Positions 7,282 through 17,100 of a DNA stretch of 64,000 bases are shown here, in pieces. Positions within the stretch are counted from its first letter, which is position 1, and every line of letters begins with the position of its first letter. Location: the NCBI GenBank assembly GCA_002298145.1, contig DBMP01000006.1:1-64000 (forward strand), written 5' to 3'. The stretch comes from Spartobacteria bacterium UBA695. Lineage in GTDB: Bacteria; Verrucomicrobiota; Verrucomicrobiia; Chthoniobacterales; Chthoniobacteraceae. Both the position numbers and the translations under genes were made by a program. The notes under the pieces were generated by a model, which did not search any database, had not been told where the DNA came from, and was given only the letters and a program-made list of their open reading frames with translations.

Positions 7282-9093
7282 TTACTCGCCTCTGCGACGG
7301 CGCAGGCATTGGCCAAAAGCGAGCATGCCGACGCCGCCCACCAGCATCGCCCAGGTGTTTGGCTCGGGAACCACCGTCAGAGTCACATCGTTGGAATTGG
7401 CGTCTCCATCGGCGTTGGACGAGAAACTCAAGAGGTATTCAGTACTTCCAAATATGAACTTATAGTTGGCGTTCGAGGTGAGCGTGTAGGTGGTGCCGCC
7501 CGCAAGGATCGTGGAGAAGTATCCGCTCGTCGCACCGGTACCGGTGTTGTCGATGAGGGTAATCGTGTCGCCCAGATTCAAGCCGCTCAACGTGGAAAGA
7601 TCCAGCGTGCCGTCAAGGCTTACACTTCCCATAACCTTCACCTGATCATAGGAGATTCCAGCGCCCGTTCCGCTCACTTCTGCCACCAATATGGAGTTAT
7701 GGTCCACGGTGAAGTTGCCCTCAACTGCGGTGATCCCAGCGCTGTTGCCGGGAGCGAGGGTGCCGCTGGTCAGCGCGAGGTTTCCCGTCACGGTGCTGTT
7801 GCCTTTCAGCAAGCCGCCGACGCTGGCGCTTCCGGCAATGGTGCCGTTGGCGTTCAATGTGGCTTCCGCAGAAACCGAAAGCGTGCTGATGGACTGGGTA
7901 GTACCACTGAGGGTCGTGGTGCCGTCGGCAATGGTCAGGCTGCTGGCGCTGTTCGTCCCGGAGAGGGCGCTGGTGCCATGGAGTGTCGTGGCACCCAGGG
8001 TCAGGCCGCTGCCGTTAATCGTGGCGCTGGTGACAACCACCGTTCCTTTCGCATTGCCACTGCCGGCGAGAGTTGCTCCGCTGCTCACATTAAAGCCACC
8101 TGTTGTTGTACCACTGAGGGTCGTGGTACCATCGGCAATGGTCACGCTGCTGGCGGTATTCGCCCCGGAGAGCGTGCTGGTGCCATGGAGTGTCGTGGCA
8201 CCCAAGGTCAACCCGCTGCCGTTGATCGTAGCATTGGTGCCGCTCACGGTGTTATTGAACGTCAAGCTGCCGGAAATTGTGCCTCCAGTGACCACAGTAG
8301 CTCCCCCAATCGTACCGGAGCCGGTCAAGATTGCACCGCCCAGGGCAATCGCGGTATTGGCCAGGGAACCATTCACCACCATTTTGCCGTTATAAATCTT
8401 GGTGGCTCCTGTGTAGGTATTGACGCCGTTGAGAGTAAGTACCCCGGTAAATCCCGTTTGCAAAACGATCCCTGTCGTGATTGAACCGGTGTTATCGACA
8501 ACCACTCCATTGATGGTCATGCTGCCGCCCGCCCCAGTGAGTTGGAGCGATCTCGAATTGCCATAGGATTGAACGGTCCCGCTAACCAGGAGAGGTGTGC
8601 TATTAACCAGATTGAGGGCGTTGCTTGAAGAACTGAACCTGATGCCAGCCAGCGTAAGTGTAGTGGAACCGGAATTGATCGTCTGAACACCGCCGGTTTG
8701 GAACCAGACATCGGGCGAAATTGACGTGACGCCGCCACCGGTGACCACGATCCCTGCAGCATTCGAGATGGCAATCATCCCCGAGCCTCCGATTGAATAA
8801 TCAACCCCGGTGTTGTCAATGGATAGTGAGGCAATCGTCAAGGACGATCCCGAATAGGTCAGCGCATGAACCACGCTGTCGTTATTGGCCAAAACAGCGG
8901 AGCCACTGGAGATCGACCCCGAAGACCAGTTTGTCGCGCTGGTGAAGTCGGCACTGGAGGTACTCGTCCATGTCGTCGTATCCGCGTATAAAGTAATACA
9001 GGAAACACCTAAAAGCAGCCCACTTCCGAGAACGCATAAGGGGGTCCGATGGGGGATGGTTTTCATATTTTTCACAGGGGTTAGGTTTTTCAT
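7282..9093 (-). CDS. PEP-CTERM surface protein with autotransporter-type beta-strand repeats
   Basis: About 603 residues from ATG 9093 (a second candidate is ATG 9066; a more upstream in-frame codon at 9135 lies inside an operator and is unlikely). A signal peptide with a hydrophobic core (LCVLGSGLLLGVSCITLYA) is followed by WTSTSSADFTSATNWSSGSI, then glycine/serine/threonine-rich strands of the beta-helix passenger type (GVNTYTGATKIYNGKMVVNGS is the autotransporter-associated repeat). The C-terminus has VPEPNTWAMLVGGVGMLAFG and RRRR: a PEP-CTERM sorting signal (PEP, hydrophobic span, basic tail), so an exosortase elsewhere should anchor or release it. A 24-bp palindrome sits 20 bases upstream of ATG 9093. 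It is probably an extracellular matrix or surface protein induced with the glycan genes. Confidence 0.8.
   Translation of the reverse strand: MKNLTPVKNMKTIPHRTPLCVLGSGLLLGVSCITLYADTTTWTSTSSADFTSATNWSSGSISSGSAVLANNDSVVHALTYSGSSLTIASLSIDNTGVDYSIGGSGMIAISNAAGIVVTGGGVTSISPDVWFQTGGVQTINSGSTTLTLAGIRFSSSSNALNLVNSTPLLVSGTVQSYGNSRSLQLTGAGGSMTINGVVVDNTGSITTGIVLQTGFTGVLTLNGVNTYTGATKIYNGKMVVNGSLANTAIALGGAILTGSGTIGGATVVTGGTISGSLTFNNTVSGTNATINGSGLTLGATTLHGTSTLSGANTASSVTIADGTTTLSGTTTGGFNVSSGATLAGSGNAKGTVVVTSATINGSGLTLGATTLHGTSALSGTNSASSLTIADGTTTLSGTTQSISTLSVSAEATLNANGTIAGSASVGGLLKGNSTVTGNLALTSGTLAPGNSAGITAVEGNFTVDHNSILVAEVSGTGAGISYDQVKVMGSVSLDGTLDLSTLSGLNLGDTITLIDNTGTGATSGYFSTILAGGTTYTLTSNANYKFIFGSTEYLLSFSSNADGDANSNDVTLTVVPEPNTWAMLVGGVGMLAFGQCLRRRRGE
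7901..8239. repeat. Two 132-bp direct repeats inside the PEP-CTERM gene
   Basis: Bases 7901-8032 and 8108-8239 are close copies offset by 207 bp. Both encode a block with GLTLGATTLHGTS and VTIADGTTTLSGTT or its variant. They are protein-coding repeats: they stay in frame and their differences are mostly synonymous or conservative. Confidence 0.8.
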
Positions 9094-9112
9094 ATTTAGG
9101 GGAATAAACAAT

Positions 9113-9136
9113 GTTGGTATTTGATTAAATACCAAC
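9113..9136. promoter_or_regulatory. Perfect 10-bp-arm palindromic operator (site 1)
   Basis: Arms GTTGGTATTT (9113-9122) and AAATACCAAC (9127-9136) are perfect reverse complements around GATT. The site lies 20 bases upstream of the PEP-CTERM start at 9093. Similar sequences occur at 12799-12821, 19256-19275 and 20539-20560, next to the two GntR-type genes and the GH38 operon. It is the best candidate binding site for those regulators. Confidence 0.75.
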
Positions 9137-9342
9137 TTACACCACAGGCGTCAACTTTTCTTTTTCTGCAAACGGTACTTCCTGTTGAACATCTTTTACC
9201 TGATTTTTCTCTGTTAAGAGCAAAACATGCGTCCCTTGGGCGGGGTATGCATTTTCATCTTCAGCAGTGAGTTGGTATTGTCTACAGAACCACTCCGCCG
9301 CATATTCCATTTCCCATTCCTTCCGCGTATCTTTACAAGCCG

Positions 9343-12300
9343 TTATGGACGATTTTTCAGCAGATTGAGATTTTGCCGAGCCGCATTCCCTACCTTTCCT
9401 GGAACCTTGGAAGCCAAGTCAAGAAGAGGAAGCCCTTCCTCGCTCTTCCCCTGCGCGCATAGGCTAAGCCCGAGCGCATGGACAATGGTTTTATCCTCGG
9501 GTGCCAATTCTTGCGCTTTGCGCAGAATGTTTTCGGCCTCTACGGCCTTGCCCTCCTGCAAGAGAATCCGACCTTGCAGAAGATCGTAAAACACCAGCAT
9601 TGGCTTGCTGGCCAAAACCTTGCCTTCCTCTAGCAATCGCGCAGCTTCCTCCTGGTTGCCCGCCTTGAAAGCTTTCACGGCTTCCTGCAACGTCGCAGAG
9701 GCCCGCTCCTCATCAATGTTAGCGGCGGCAAATGAGTCCGGGATTTCGACCTCTGGCAGAATGATCCCCCGTGGCAGCTCGGTGGCCTTTGCCGCAAGCC
9801 CGGAACTTTGGGGCGTTGATTTAAGGAAATGCCATCCCAAGTCGTCCGCGTTGGCTCCCTCAACCCGAACCATTCCCAAACCCGCACCGCGCCGCAGATC
9901 GTCACCCGGCCCTGGAGGAAAGATGAACTCCGCCTTCTCCCCACATTTCACATCGGTCCACTCAGTGGATTGAGGCTTCTTGAAGCGGAACGCTTTCCCT
10001 GAACGGCTCCAAAGCTGCACGGTTTCACCTCCGGCTCGGCTGGTGGTATGCATCACCACTGCTGGGAGATTGCCCTTCCAAAACGAAATGCCCTTCAGTG
10101 CTCCGTTTTCCGCAGCCAGGGTTTGAATCCCCAGCTCATCGGAGAGTAACGATTGCCACGACGCCCTAGCGGCATCACGAGGCTGTGGCAACACGGCAAA
10201 GGCCAACGACGCCTCAAGCGTCCCGTTTTTCTTCAGCCGCCGGGCCACAATCTGGAGTTGGCCATCCTGCAACGCCCAAACACGGCCTTGGCCGTCCTGA
10301 TGCAGAACCGTGGAAGTCCGCGTCGGAATCAGCCGCTGGCAGACACTGTTTCCGTCCTCGAATTTCTCGCCACTGAAGTAGGAATCAATCGACAGCTTAC
10401 CGGGATTTTCACGCAGGCCGACAAATACGATTTGCCGATCCTTTTTGCTCAAGAGATTTTCAAATTCGGCAGCCCACCTGGAAACCGCCGGATCGTCCGA
10501 GAGCGTAATAAAAGTAACGGGGGCAGGTGTGGCTGCCTTGTTGACCGGCAGAACCCATATCCCATTGGGAGCCTTGGCCGGAGGAATGCCCGGTGCATCA
10601 TCGTTGACTCCCCCTGCGCGGCGTTCGCTTGGCCGGGGCCACCAGGCATCGGGCACCGGCCACGAGGTATAAACCTCCGGAACATGCGACAAAACGACAG
10701 CTCTGTGCGTCTCCAGGATCTCCTGCCAGAGGCGCATCCATTCAAGCATGCGGGAATCGATGATGAGGTGATTGCGCGGGTACATATCCGCCGGGAGCAC
10801 ATCGAAAAAGAATAAATAATACTGCTTTGCGTCAAAGAACAGGCCCACCGTCATGTCCTGAATGAAGGAGGGGAGGTCGGGCCAATTGGCGGGCATTTCC
10901 TTCGAAAAGCCCCGGCTCATTTCAGTAACGGCACCAATCATCGACTTCCCCGATTGGAGCACTTCGGCATAACCGCATCCCGCGCCATAGCCAACCAGAC
11001 CATCCTTTGCGGAATAAAGCTCGTAACCCACCCCATCAAAGCCTCGGTTGGTCACGTTGAAATTCGAGTTGTACGTCCGCGTCAGAGCGACCCGCTTATA
11101 GGTCACGGGCACATCCACGACGTCCCGCACTCCGTCGCACACCTTCTCTTGAACCGCGGCATAAACAGCATCGCGTTGTTCCAAATATTCCAGCCAAAAG
11201 GGCGACGTTTTCCCATTGGCGCAAAAGAGGTGGTTGGTAACTGGATCGGCCAAAACCAAGGTCTGCCCCGTTCCCGAGATCCGGGCCGCAGGATAAAGCC
11301 GAGCCGCCTGTTCAAACGATTCCGGTTTTTCCGTCGTGAGACCCCATGCCGCACCCAAGGCGTGGAGCGATCCATGAGCCCGTTTTAGCCATTCCGTACG
11401 CTCTTTCAAAAACTCCGGCGTTTCGATAAACAGCGATTCGTGCTGGTTGTAAATCCCGTGTTCATTGACCATTCCAAAGTCGATGAACCCACGGAACCCA
11501 GGCCCGAAACGAACCTGCACCAAATAGTTACGGATTTGCGCCAGTTCCTCTTCCGGGTTGTACCACGGGTTGCCCATATCCCGGGTGGGAACCTGGAGTT
11601 CGGGCAGGAAAATGACGTCATACCCCCCGGCGGGAACGTCACCAAACGACGCGACGGCCTCGGCCTGCTTGGAATCAATGCGCCGCAGGGAACAGTCCAC
11701 GGGGCCACGCACGAGCCCCGAGGCATCGATGGCGATAGCCTGACAGGAACTGATCGTGTTGGAATCGATGGGAAAACCAAGTTCGGCGGTCTTCAGGACA
11801 CGCCCCGCCTTTCCGGGAAGCGTGGCCTTTGTCTTCATTTCCAACCCCATCCCGACACGAATCGGGCGGGCATTTATCAGCTTGGGCGCCCCATTTTTCG
11901 TCATTTCCCAGGGATAGCCGATCACGTACGTCATTCCCAGACCCTCGATATAGTCGATCACCCGTTGCCACTGTTCCGGGCTCAACCTTTCCATGGTGGT
12001 TTGGGTATAAAGATAGAGATGGTTCAGTCCATGGCTTCGGATTGCCTCGACATCCTTTCGGAATAACGCAAAGTCCCGCTCCGATTTAGGGCCGAACAGG
12101 TATGGCCCCGCGAGCATCGCACTGACCGGCATGAACGGGTCTCCGTCCCAATAAAACGCATGCTCCGGACTGGACGACCAAAGGTGAGGCACACCTTTGG
12201 AGTCCACGTAGTTACCGGAAGCGAGAACCTTGCGGAAAGACCCTTGGCGCGCCGCTTTCACCTCCAGCGTGCCCACGGTGAGATCCCGAGGATCGGAGCA

Positions 12301-12726
12301 AGGTTCTCCGACCAAAGCGGCTTCTACAGTATAGCAGCCTCCGGGAAGATCGGACGGTAGATCAAGAGTGAAAGGCCCGATGGAAGCCGAGGGCAGAGCG
12401 TTTCGCAGCTCCACCTTTTGATAAAAGTAAGGCCGCTCAGAGCCCAGGCTCAGCCGAACCACAAGGGCATTGGGAAACAAGACGCCCGGACTCGCAGGGG
12501 GATCGAAATGGAGATAGAAACGACAGTGTTTTCCGGCTTCCGCTACATTACTTTCCGCCTCGAAACGAGGTTTTGTGAACCGCACTGTCGACTCCTGTGA
12601 AAAAGCAAATGGACTGCAAGCCACAAGAATCAATAAGCCCAGCAAGCTACAGCAAAAAGAGCGAAACACGAAATGCGGTTCACGGGAATCCGACTTACGA
12701 AAATGGGGGATCAGGTAAATTTGCAT
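9343..12726 (-). CDS. Exported clan-A-like glycoside hydrolase with TPR tail
   Basis: 1,127 residues. A hydrophobic segment at about 25-42 (SLLGLLILVACSPFAFS) acts as signal peptide. Residues 50-160 look like a beta-sandwich. From about 165 (SGNYVDSKGVPHLW, FYWDGDPFMPVSAM, IRSHGLNHLYLYTQTT) the pattern is that of a TIM-barrel hydrolase resembling GH5/GH42 proteins; FIDFGMVNEHG at about 414-424 offers an Asn-Glu pair of the kind used as acid/base. A nucleophile Glu could not be fixed by eye. The last ~110 residues (EAVKAFKAGNQEEAARLLEEG, ILRKAQELAPEDKTIVHALG) are tetratricopeptide repeats. Start is ATG 12726; an operator lies 73 bases upstream. The substrate is unknown, and the catalytic reading is inference. 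Confidence 0.55.
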   Translation of the reverse strand: MQIYLIPHFRKSDSREPHFVFRSFCCSLLGLLILVACSPFAFSQESTVRFTKPRFEAESNVAEAGKHCRFYLHFDPPASPGVLFPNALVVRLSLGSERPYFYQKVELRNALPSASIGPFTLDLPSDLPGGCYTVEAALVGEPCSDPRDLTVGTLEVKAARQGSFRKVLASGNYVDSKGVPHLWSSSPEHAFYWDGDPFMPVSAMLAGPYLFGPKSERDFALFRKDVEAIRSHGLNHLYLYTQTTMERLSPEQWQRVIDYIEGLGMTYVIGYPWEMTKNGAPKLINARPIRVGMGLEMKTKATLPGKAGRVLKTAELGFPIDSNTISSCQAIAIDASGLVRGPVDCSLRRIDSKQAEAVASFGDVPAGGYDVIFLPELQVPTRDMGNPWYNPEEELAQIRNYLVQVRFGPGFRGFIDFGMVNEHGIYNQHESLFIETPEFLKERTEWLKRAHGSLHALGAAWGLTTEKPESFEQAARLYPAARISGTGQTLVLADPVTNHLFCANGKTSPFWLEYLEQRDAVYAAVQEKVCDGVRDVVDVPVTYKRVALTRTYNSNFNVTNRGFDGVGYELYSAKDGLVGYGAGCGYAEVLQSGKSMIGAVTEMSRGFSKEMPANWPDLPSFIQDMTVGLFFDAKQYYLFFFDVLPADMYPRNHLIIDSRMLEWMRLWQEILETHRAVVLSHVPEVYTSWPVPDAWWPRPSERRAGGVNDDAPGIPPAKAPNGIWVLPVNKAATPAPVTFITLSDDPAVSRWAAEFENLLSKKDRQIVFVGLRENPGKLSIDSYFSGEKFEDGNSVCQRLIPTRTSTVLHQDGQGRVWALQDGQLQIVARRLKKNGTLEASLAFAVLPQPRDAARASWQSLLSDELGIQTLAAENGALKGISFWKGNLPAVVMHTTSRAGGETVQLWSRSGKAFRFKKPQSTEWTDVKCGEKAEFIFPPGPGDDLRRGAGLGMVRVEGANADDLGWHFLKSTPQSSGLAAKATELPRGIILPEVEIPDSFAAANIDEERASATLQEAVKAFKAGNQEEAARLLEEGKVLASKPMLVFYDLLQGRILLQEGKAVEAENILRKAQELAPEDKTIVHALGLSLCAQGKSEEGLPLLDLASKVPGKVGNAARQNLNLLKNRP

Positions 12727-12798
12727 GCGTTACAAAAAACTTGGGGAAGGAAGCTCTCGGCAGGGTACCGTTCAACAAGTGCTGCAAATTTGGCTTAT

Positions 12799-12821
12799 TT
12801 GGTATACTTTGTAAAGACCAA
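12799..12821. promoter_or_regulatory. Operator site 2 between hydrolase-TPR gene and GntR regulator 1
   Basis: TTGGTATAC (12799-12807) and AAAGACCAA (12813-12821) form an imperfect palindrome of the same family as site 1. Read on the minus strand it begins TTGGTCTTTAC, identical over 11 bases to the site at 20539 before the GH38 gene. It lies 73 bases upstream of the minus-strand gene start at 12726 and 123 bases upstream of the plus-strand start at 12944, so it could act on both. Confidence 0.65.
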
Positions 12822-12912
12822 TCAACCATCCGACCGCTTCGTTTTTTCATAAGATCGCAAAAGGATAGAGCCGGGCTATTCGCCCATGCCAGAGCCTCTT
12901 TTGTTCTCTTGC

Positions 12913-12928
12913 AAATACCAAACCAAAC
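12913..12928. promoter_or_regulatory. Tandem operator half-sites before GntR regulator 1
   Basis: AAATACCAA (12913-12921) followed directly by ACCAAAC. This equals the right arm of the perfect palindrome at 9113-9136 plus a partial copy, 16-31 bases upstream of ATG 12944. The position suits autoregulation. Without a left arm it is weaker than the other sites. Confidence 0.4.
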
Positions 12929-12943
12929 TCTTAATTTTTTCCC

Positions 12944-14110
12944 ATGCCTGCCGCCCCGTTATCTTCTGTGACATCCAGTGATTTGCTCCCCATCTACGTC
13001 AAGGTAGCCCGCGAAATTCAACGTCGTCTGGCCGGAATGAAGGTGGGGGACCGCCTTCCAGCCGAACGCAAGTTATGCACTGAACTGGGCGTCAGCCGCG
13101 TGACGCTTCGCCGCGCGACGGAAGTGCTGCATCGCGAAGGCTTTCTTGAAACCCGGCGCGGCGGCGGCACCTGGCTTAAGCGGCCGATCTCGCTTCCTGT
13201 TTCCGAAGAACTAACGGTGCATCGGTTGATTGGCCTGATCGTCCCCACCGTGGAGAATCTCCTTATCTCCCGTATCGTACAGGGGGCGGAACGTTTCGCT
13301 TCAGAGGCGAATTTTCACATGGCGCTGGCCCACGATCACGGCGACATGGATTACCAACTCAAGCAGCTCCAAAGCATGGCAGAAAGCGGTGTGAGCGGTG
13401 TGGCCGTCTATCCTGACGGTGGCAACCTGTTGCGGCCCCAATTTCACGACCTCATCCGCAAAATCCAGCAAAAGGGAATCCCGCTAGTGATGATTGACCG
13501 TTATGTCCCCGACGTGGAGACCCCATGCGTGATGTCCGATAACGTTGCCGGGATGTATGCCGCTACGGAACACCTCATCATTACGGGTCACCGCCGTCTG
13601 GCTCTGCTTTCGTTTGGGCCGGAAGGCGGCGTCACCGACCAGGAACGACGCAAGGGGTTCCTGCTTGCGCTCCAAGATTACAACCAAGCACCCGAACCGG
13701 TTTTCGAGGTCGCCCTTGGCACCCAGGAACACGAAATTTCGGCACACAAGGCCGTGGTGGCCCAACTTGAGGCCAACGGCGGGCGAGCCAACTTTGACGG
13801 GATCGTCTGCATGCAGGACAACATGGCCTATGGCGCTTTCCTTGCGCTCAAAGAGGCAGGATTAAGCGTGCCAGATAACGTGGGTCTGGTCGGCTACGAC
13901 AATCTCGACCGCGAGCTTTTCCATATTTCCGGCCTTAGCCTAACCAGCGTGGATCAACCCGCGGAGGACATCGGACGGGAAACCGCCCGCCTCTTGATTG
14001 AGCGCATCGAAGGTCAGCCAACCCAAAGCCGGGCGCAACATATCCTCCTCAAGCCACGCCTCGTGGTGCGCGAATCCTGCGGAGGCACCCTCCAGGAACG
14101 CACCGTATAG
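12944..14110 (+). CDS. GntR-type DNA-binding domain fused to LacI-type sugar-binding domain (regulator 1)
   Basis: 388 residues. An N-terminal GntR winged helix at about 15-80 (YVKVAREIQRRL, GDRLPAERKLCTELGVSRVT, RRATEVLHREGFLETRRGGG) is followed by a periplasmic-binding-protein-like domain (IGLIVPTVENLLISRIVQGAE, DMDYQLKQLQSM, MIDRYVPDVETPCVMSDN, ATEHLIITGHRRLALLSFG, VGYDNLDRELF, LTSVDQPAEDIG). This is the AraR-like arrangement: a repressor released by a sugar. It is clearly paralogous to the gene at 19308 (shared SDN, TEHLIxTGHRRL, FGPEGG, MQDNMAYGA). It stands divergent from the hydrolase-TPR gene and convergent with prepilin cassette 1. The ligand is unknown; rhamnose or a mannose-containing product fits the neighbourhood. 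Confidence 0.85.
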   Translation: MPAAPLSSVTSSDLLPIYVKVAREIQRRLAGMKVGDRLPAERKLCTELGVSRVTLRRATEVLHREGFLETRRGGGTWLKRPISLPVSEELTVHRLIGLIVPTVENLLISRIVQGAERFASEANFHMALAHDHGDMDYQLKQLQSMAESGVSGVAVYPDGGNLLRPQFHDLIRKIQQKGIPLVMIDRYVPDVETPCVMSDNVAGMYAATEHLIITGHRRLALLSFGPEGGVTDQERRKGFLLALQDYNQAPEPVFEVALGTQEHEISAHKAVVAQLEANGGRANFDGIVCMQDNMAYGAFLALKEAGLSVPDNVGLVGYDNLDRELFHISGLSLTSVDQPAEDIGRETARLLIERIEGQPTQSRAQHILLKPRLVVRESCGGTLQERTV

Positions 14111-14118
14111 GAAACGTC

Positions 14119-17100
14119 CTATTCATAAACCGGCTCCAGGAACTGCGAGACAACCTTCCCGGTATAGCGGTCGATGGCCACGTGAAGCCAATAGCGGCGT
14201 TCCCCTTCGACGACGAAATCATTGAGCGACTTGGGAGATTTTGGATACCGGCCGCTTTGGGCAATAATGTCGATGAGTAGATTCCATGTGCGAACGTTGC
14301 CCACGTCAGAGAGAGCGCGGATAGCGGCTTCGCGGCGGCGTTTGATGACCGCATCTGCCGCCGTTCCAAAGCAGCTCTTGATATTGCTGGCGGAAATCCA
14401 GCGCATCACCAGTTCACTCCGGTTGAGAAGTGGGCTGGCCTTGGTCATGGCCGCCAGATTTCTCGCAAGCGCCTCAGCCTCCGATGAGGAAAGTGTGCTG
14501 TCAGCCTCGTCCGCCTTGATGACGCCGGCAAGCACAGCCCCAAGCACAGCGGTCTGCTGGGTGTTGAGGTTCAGCCCCCCGGCAATCGGGACGGGATCGG
14601 TCGATTGCGAAGGGTGAGCGGGCGCAGGCGATTCGTTTAGGCAAAAGACATCGAGCAGCGCAGCGTCGGCGCTCTCTGCGGTGAAAAAGTCAAGATGCTT
14701 CCACGGTTCGTCGCGAAAGGCATAGCCCATTTCAGCCACCGAGCGGAAGAGCCGGTTGAGCACCACCGGGCGGCTGGATGGGTTGTTGACGGAATCCGTG
14801 GCCAATGGATACCCCCCGTCGGCAAGGTTCCCGTCAACATAGGCCCCGTCGGCGCGACGCACCGTGCCATCAGGGTCGGCGTAATGGATCGAGGAAGAAG
14901 TCCCGTTCTCGCTCAAGTATCCCAAATATCCTGGAGAACCGGCCGTCCAAGCGGGGTTATTCGAACCGGGCCAACCTTTGGAATAGAGAATCCCCCTGGC
15001 GGTCGTCGGGCGGATTGATTGGCCAGGATATTCGTTGTTGGAAAGCGTCAGGTACCCGGCAAAAACGCCAAAGCGGTCGGTACGGGGATCGCTGCGAATT
15101 TCATCAACTAAGTTGCGGTAGGTATAAAACCCGTCGCCAGCCACAGTGGTTGCACCGCCGGTCACATTGGCGATCGACGAATAAGTGACCCATGTCGTAT
15201 CGCTATCCCGGTAATACTGCAACTGATGGCTTACCGGCGAAGACGATCCGGCCGCGAAATAGGCCATCGTATACGGGATCGTCGTCGTCGACGAAATCCC
15301 CGCCGCAACGCCCGCGCACACCCCGATAAAATTGACTTTGCCGTCATTCATGACATCGCTTCCCGAGGCCGTTGCATTCGAAGGGCTCAGCAAAGTTGGA
15401 GTGGAAAAGGTCTGGGCGGCACTAATCGAAAACGTGAGCCCCGAAGAGTTCGAAAAATTACCCTTTGTCTTGGCGGAACTAGTACCGGTGGAATTCTGGA
15501 TGATCACCTCCGCCGTTCCGGAACAGATGAAGCGGAACTTCGTGGGGCCCGAACTCATCGCGGCAGTTGGGTTCACGTGCGGATTCCAAATTTCAGGCTG
15601 GAACCAATACCCATATTTCCCGGAACCAGGCGTCGAGTAGGGCAACTCAAAAATCCGGGCTATGTAGGGCAGGTTTTCAACCCCGCAATAGGTGTTCGAA
15701 TTGAACGTTATCCGGGTGGGATAGGAGTCGGTATCGTATTGATCAATGAGGTTCGCTCCGATTTGGATAATCTGTGTGTAAAGCGCGGTATCCAGCGAAT
15801 ACCGGTTGGCGAACGTGTTGCCTTTGAGCCCCTGCCCCAGCGAACCGAAGGCGATGGCGGCCTGGAGCAATTCGAAAAAGTCCGGTTCGCGGCCCGCCGC
15901 AGCCACGTCCGCAAGGGAGAAAATGCGCGTGGCATCTCCATGGTTGTAAACCCACGGATCGGACGAGGAAGAACGCGTCAGGCCAAAGTATTTATAGATT
16001 GTCGATGACGCCGAGGCCGTGGTCCCATCAGTAATCAACGCCAACCGGCTGAGAGGAAAACGGTATTTAAGCAACGGTTCCCCCACCTGCGCCGTTGTGC
16101 CGTCGCTGTCCCGCGTAAATGTGCCGCTCACGCGCGTATTGATCAGGCTCGGGTTAAAAACATCATCATTCGCCCCCACCTTGGCCCGAGTAGAGTTCGG
16201 GGTATAAGAAGGTGCATTCAACGCGCGGGTGTAGGTGCCCAAATATTGGAGGGCTTTGAGTTGGAGCTGCGACGGATTGGCTTTGGCGTAGTTGATGAGG
16301 TCCCGACGGGAAAGAAAGGTCTGGTCTCCGGACGCCACCATGACAAACCCATTCGTGGCGCTAAGGACGTAGTTGGTATAGGAGGTAACGTCGGATGCGG
16401 TGGTTTGATTGCGCCAAGTAACAAGAGCACTCGCATTGGGGATGGTGTCGATGCCGCTGATATTCTCCAAGCCAACTTGGGGCAAAACTCCACGACGGGA
16501 AGTGAAGTCGGTCGTTACCCCGGAAGGATACCCGGCCACGTTCACGTCCAGCAGGCCGCCTTCATCATAAATAACATAGGCAAAGCGCCCGATGGCATAC
16601 TTGGTATTGGATGCCGACTTGTTGGCCAAGTCCGACAATGAAGGCAGCGCGGTGGCGTCGCCAATGGCCCCGGCCCGCGTCACTACCACCCAATCGGGAG
16701 CCACGAAATCCGCAGGAAGGCTGCCGCCCAACAGGTACGGCGCGTTCCAGCGATCTGCTTGGATAAAACGCCCATTGGTCGACAGGGCAGCGGTGCTATT
16801 GTTTGAACCCGACCGAACCGGCGCACGGACGCTGGCACTGTAGTCCGAGCCCGTCCAAAAGCTTAGCCCAGACGCACTGCGTTTGAGCATGTTGGGATAT
16901 CCGCCATTCCCCACCCGGCAAGGCACCACGGTGGTGTTGATGGAGGGCTGGTAAATCACGATGCCATTGGTAGTGGAACTCGTCGAACCCGCCACGATTT
17001 CGGCACGCAGATCGCCCACCAGCGTTTCCAATCCCGTTTTAGCCAACCGATCGGAACGGAACTGCCCCGCGCTGGAAAGAGAAATGCTCCGGTTTAACGT

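Noticed and set aside
7189..8484. Long plus-strand open frame opposite the PEP-CTERM gene
   Set aside because: It is the antisense shadow of a Gly/Ser/Thr-rich repeat protein; its residues have no family pattern, while the minus strand has signal peptide and PEP-CTERM signal.
11440..12066. Plus-strand frame opposite the hydrolase-TPR gene
   Set aside because: Antisense shadow; low complexity of His/Gly/Arg without family motifs.
15226..16008. Plus-strand open frame inside cassette gene A (copy 1)
   Set aside because: Shadow of the minus-strand gene; Arg/Gly-rich with no motif.
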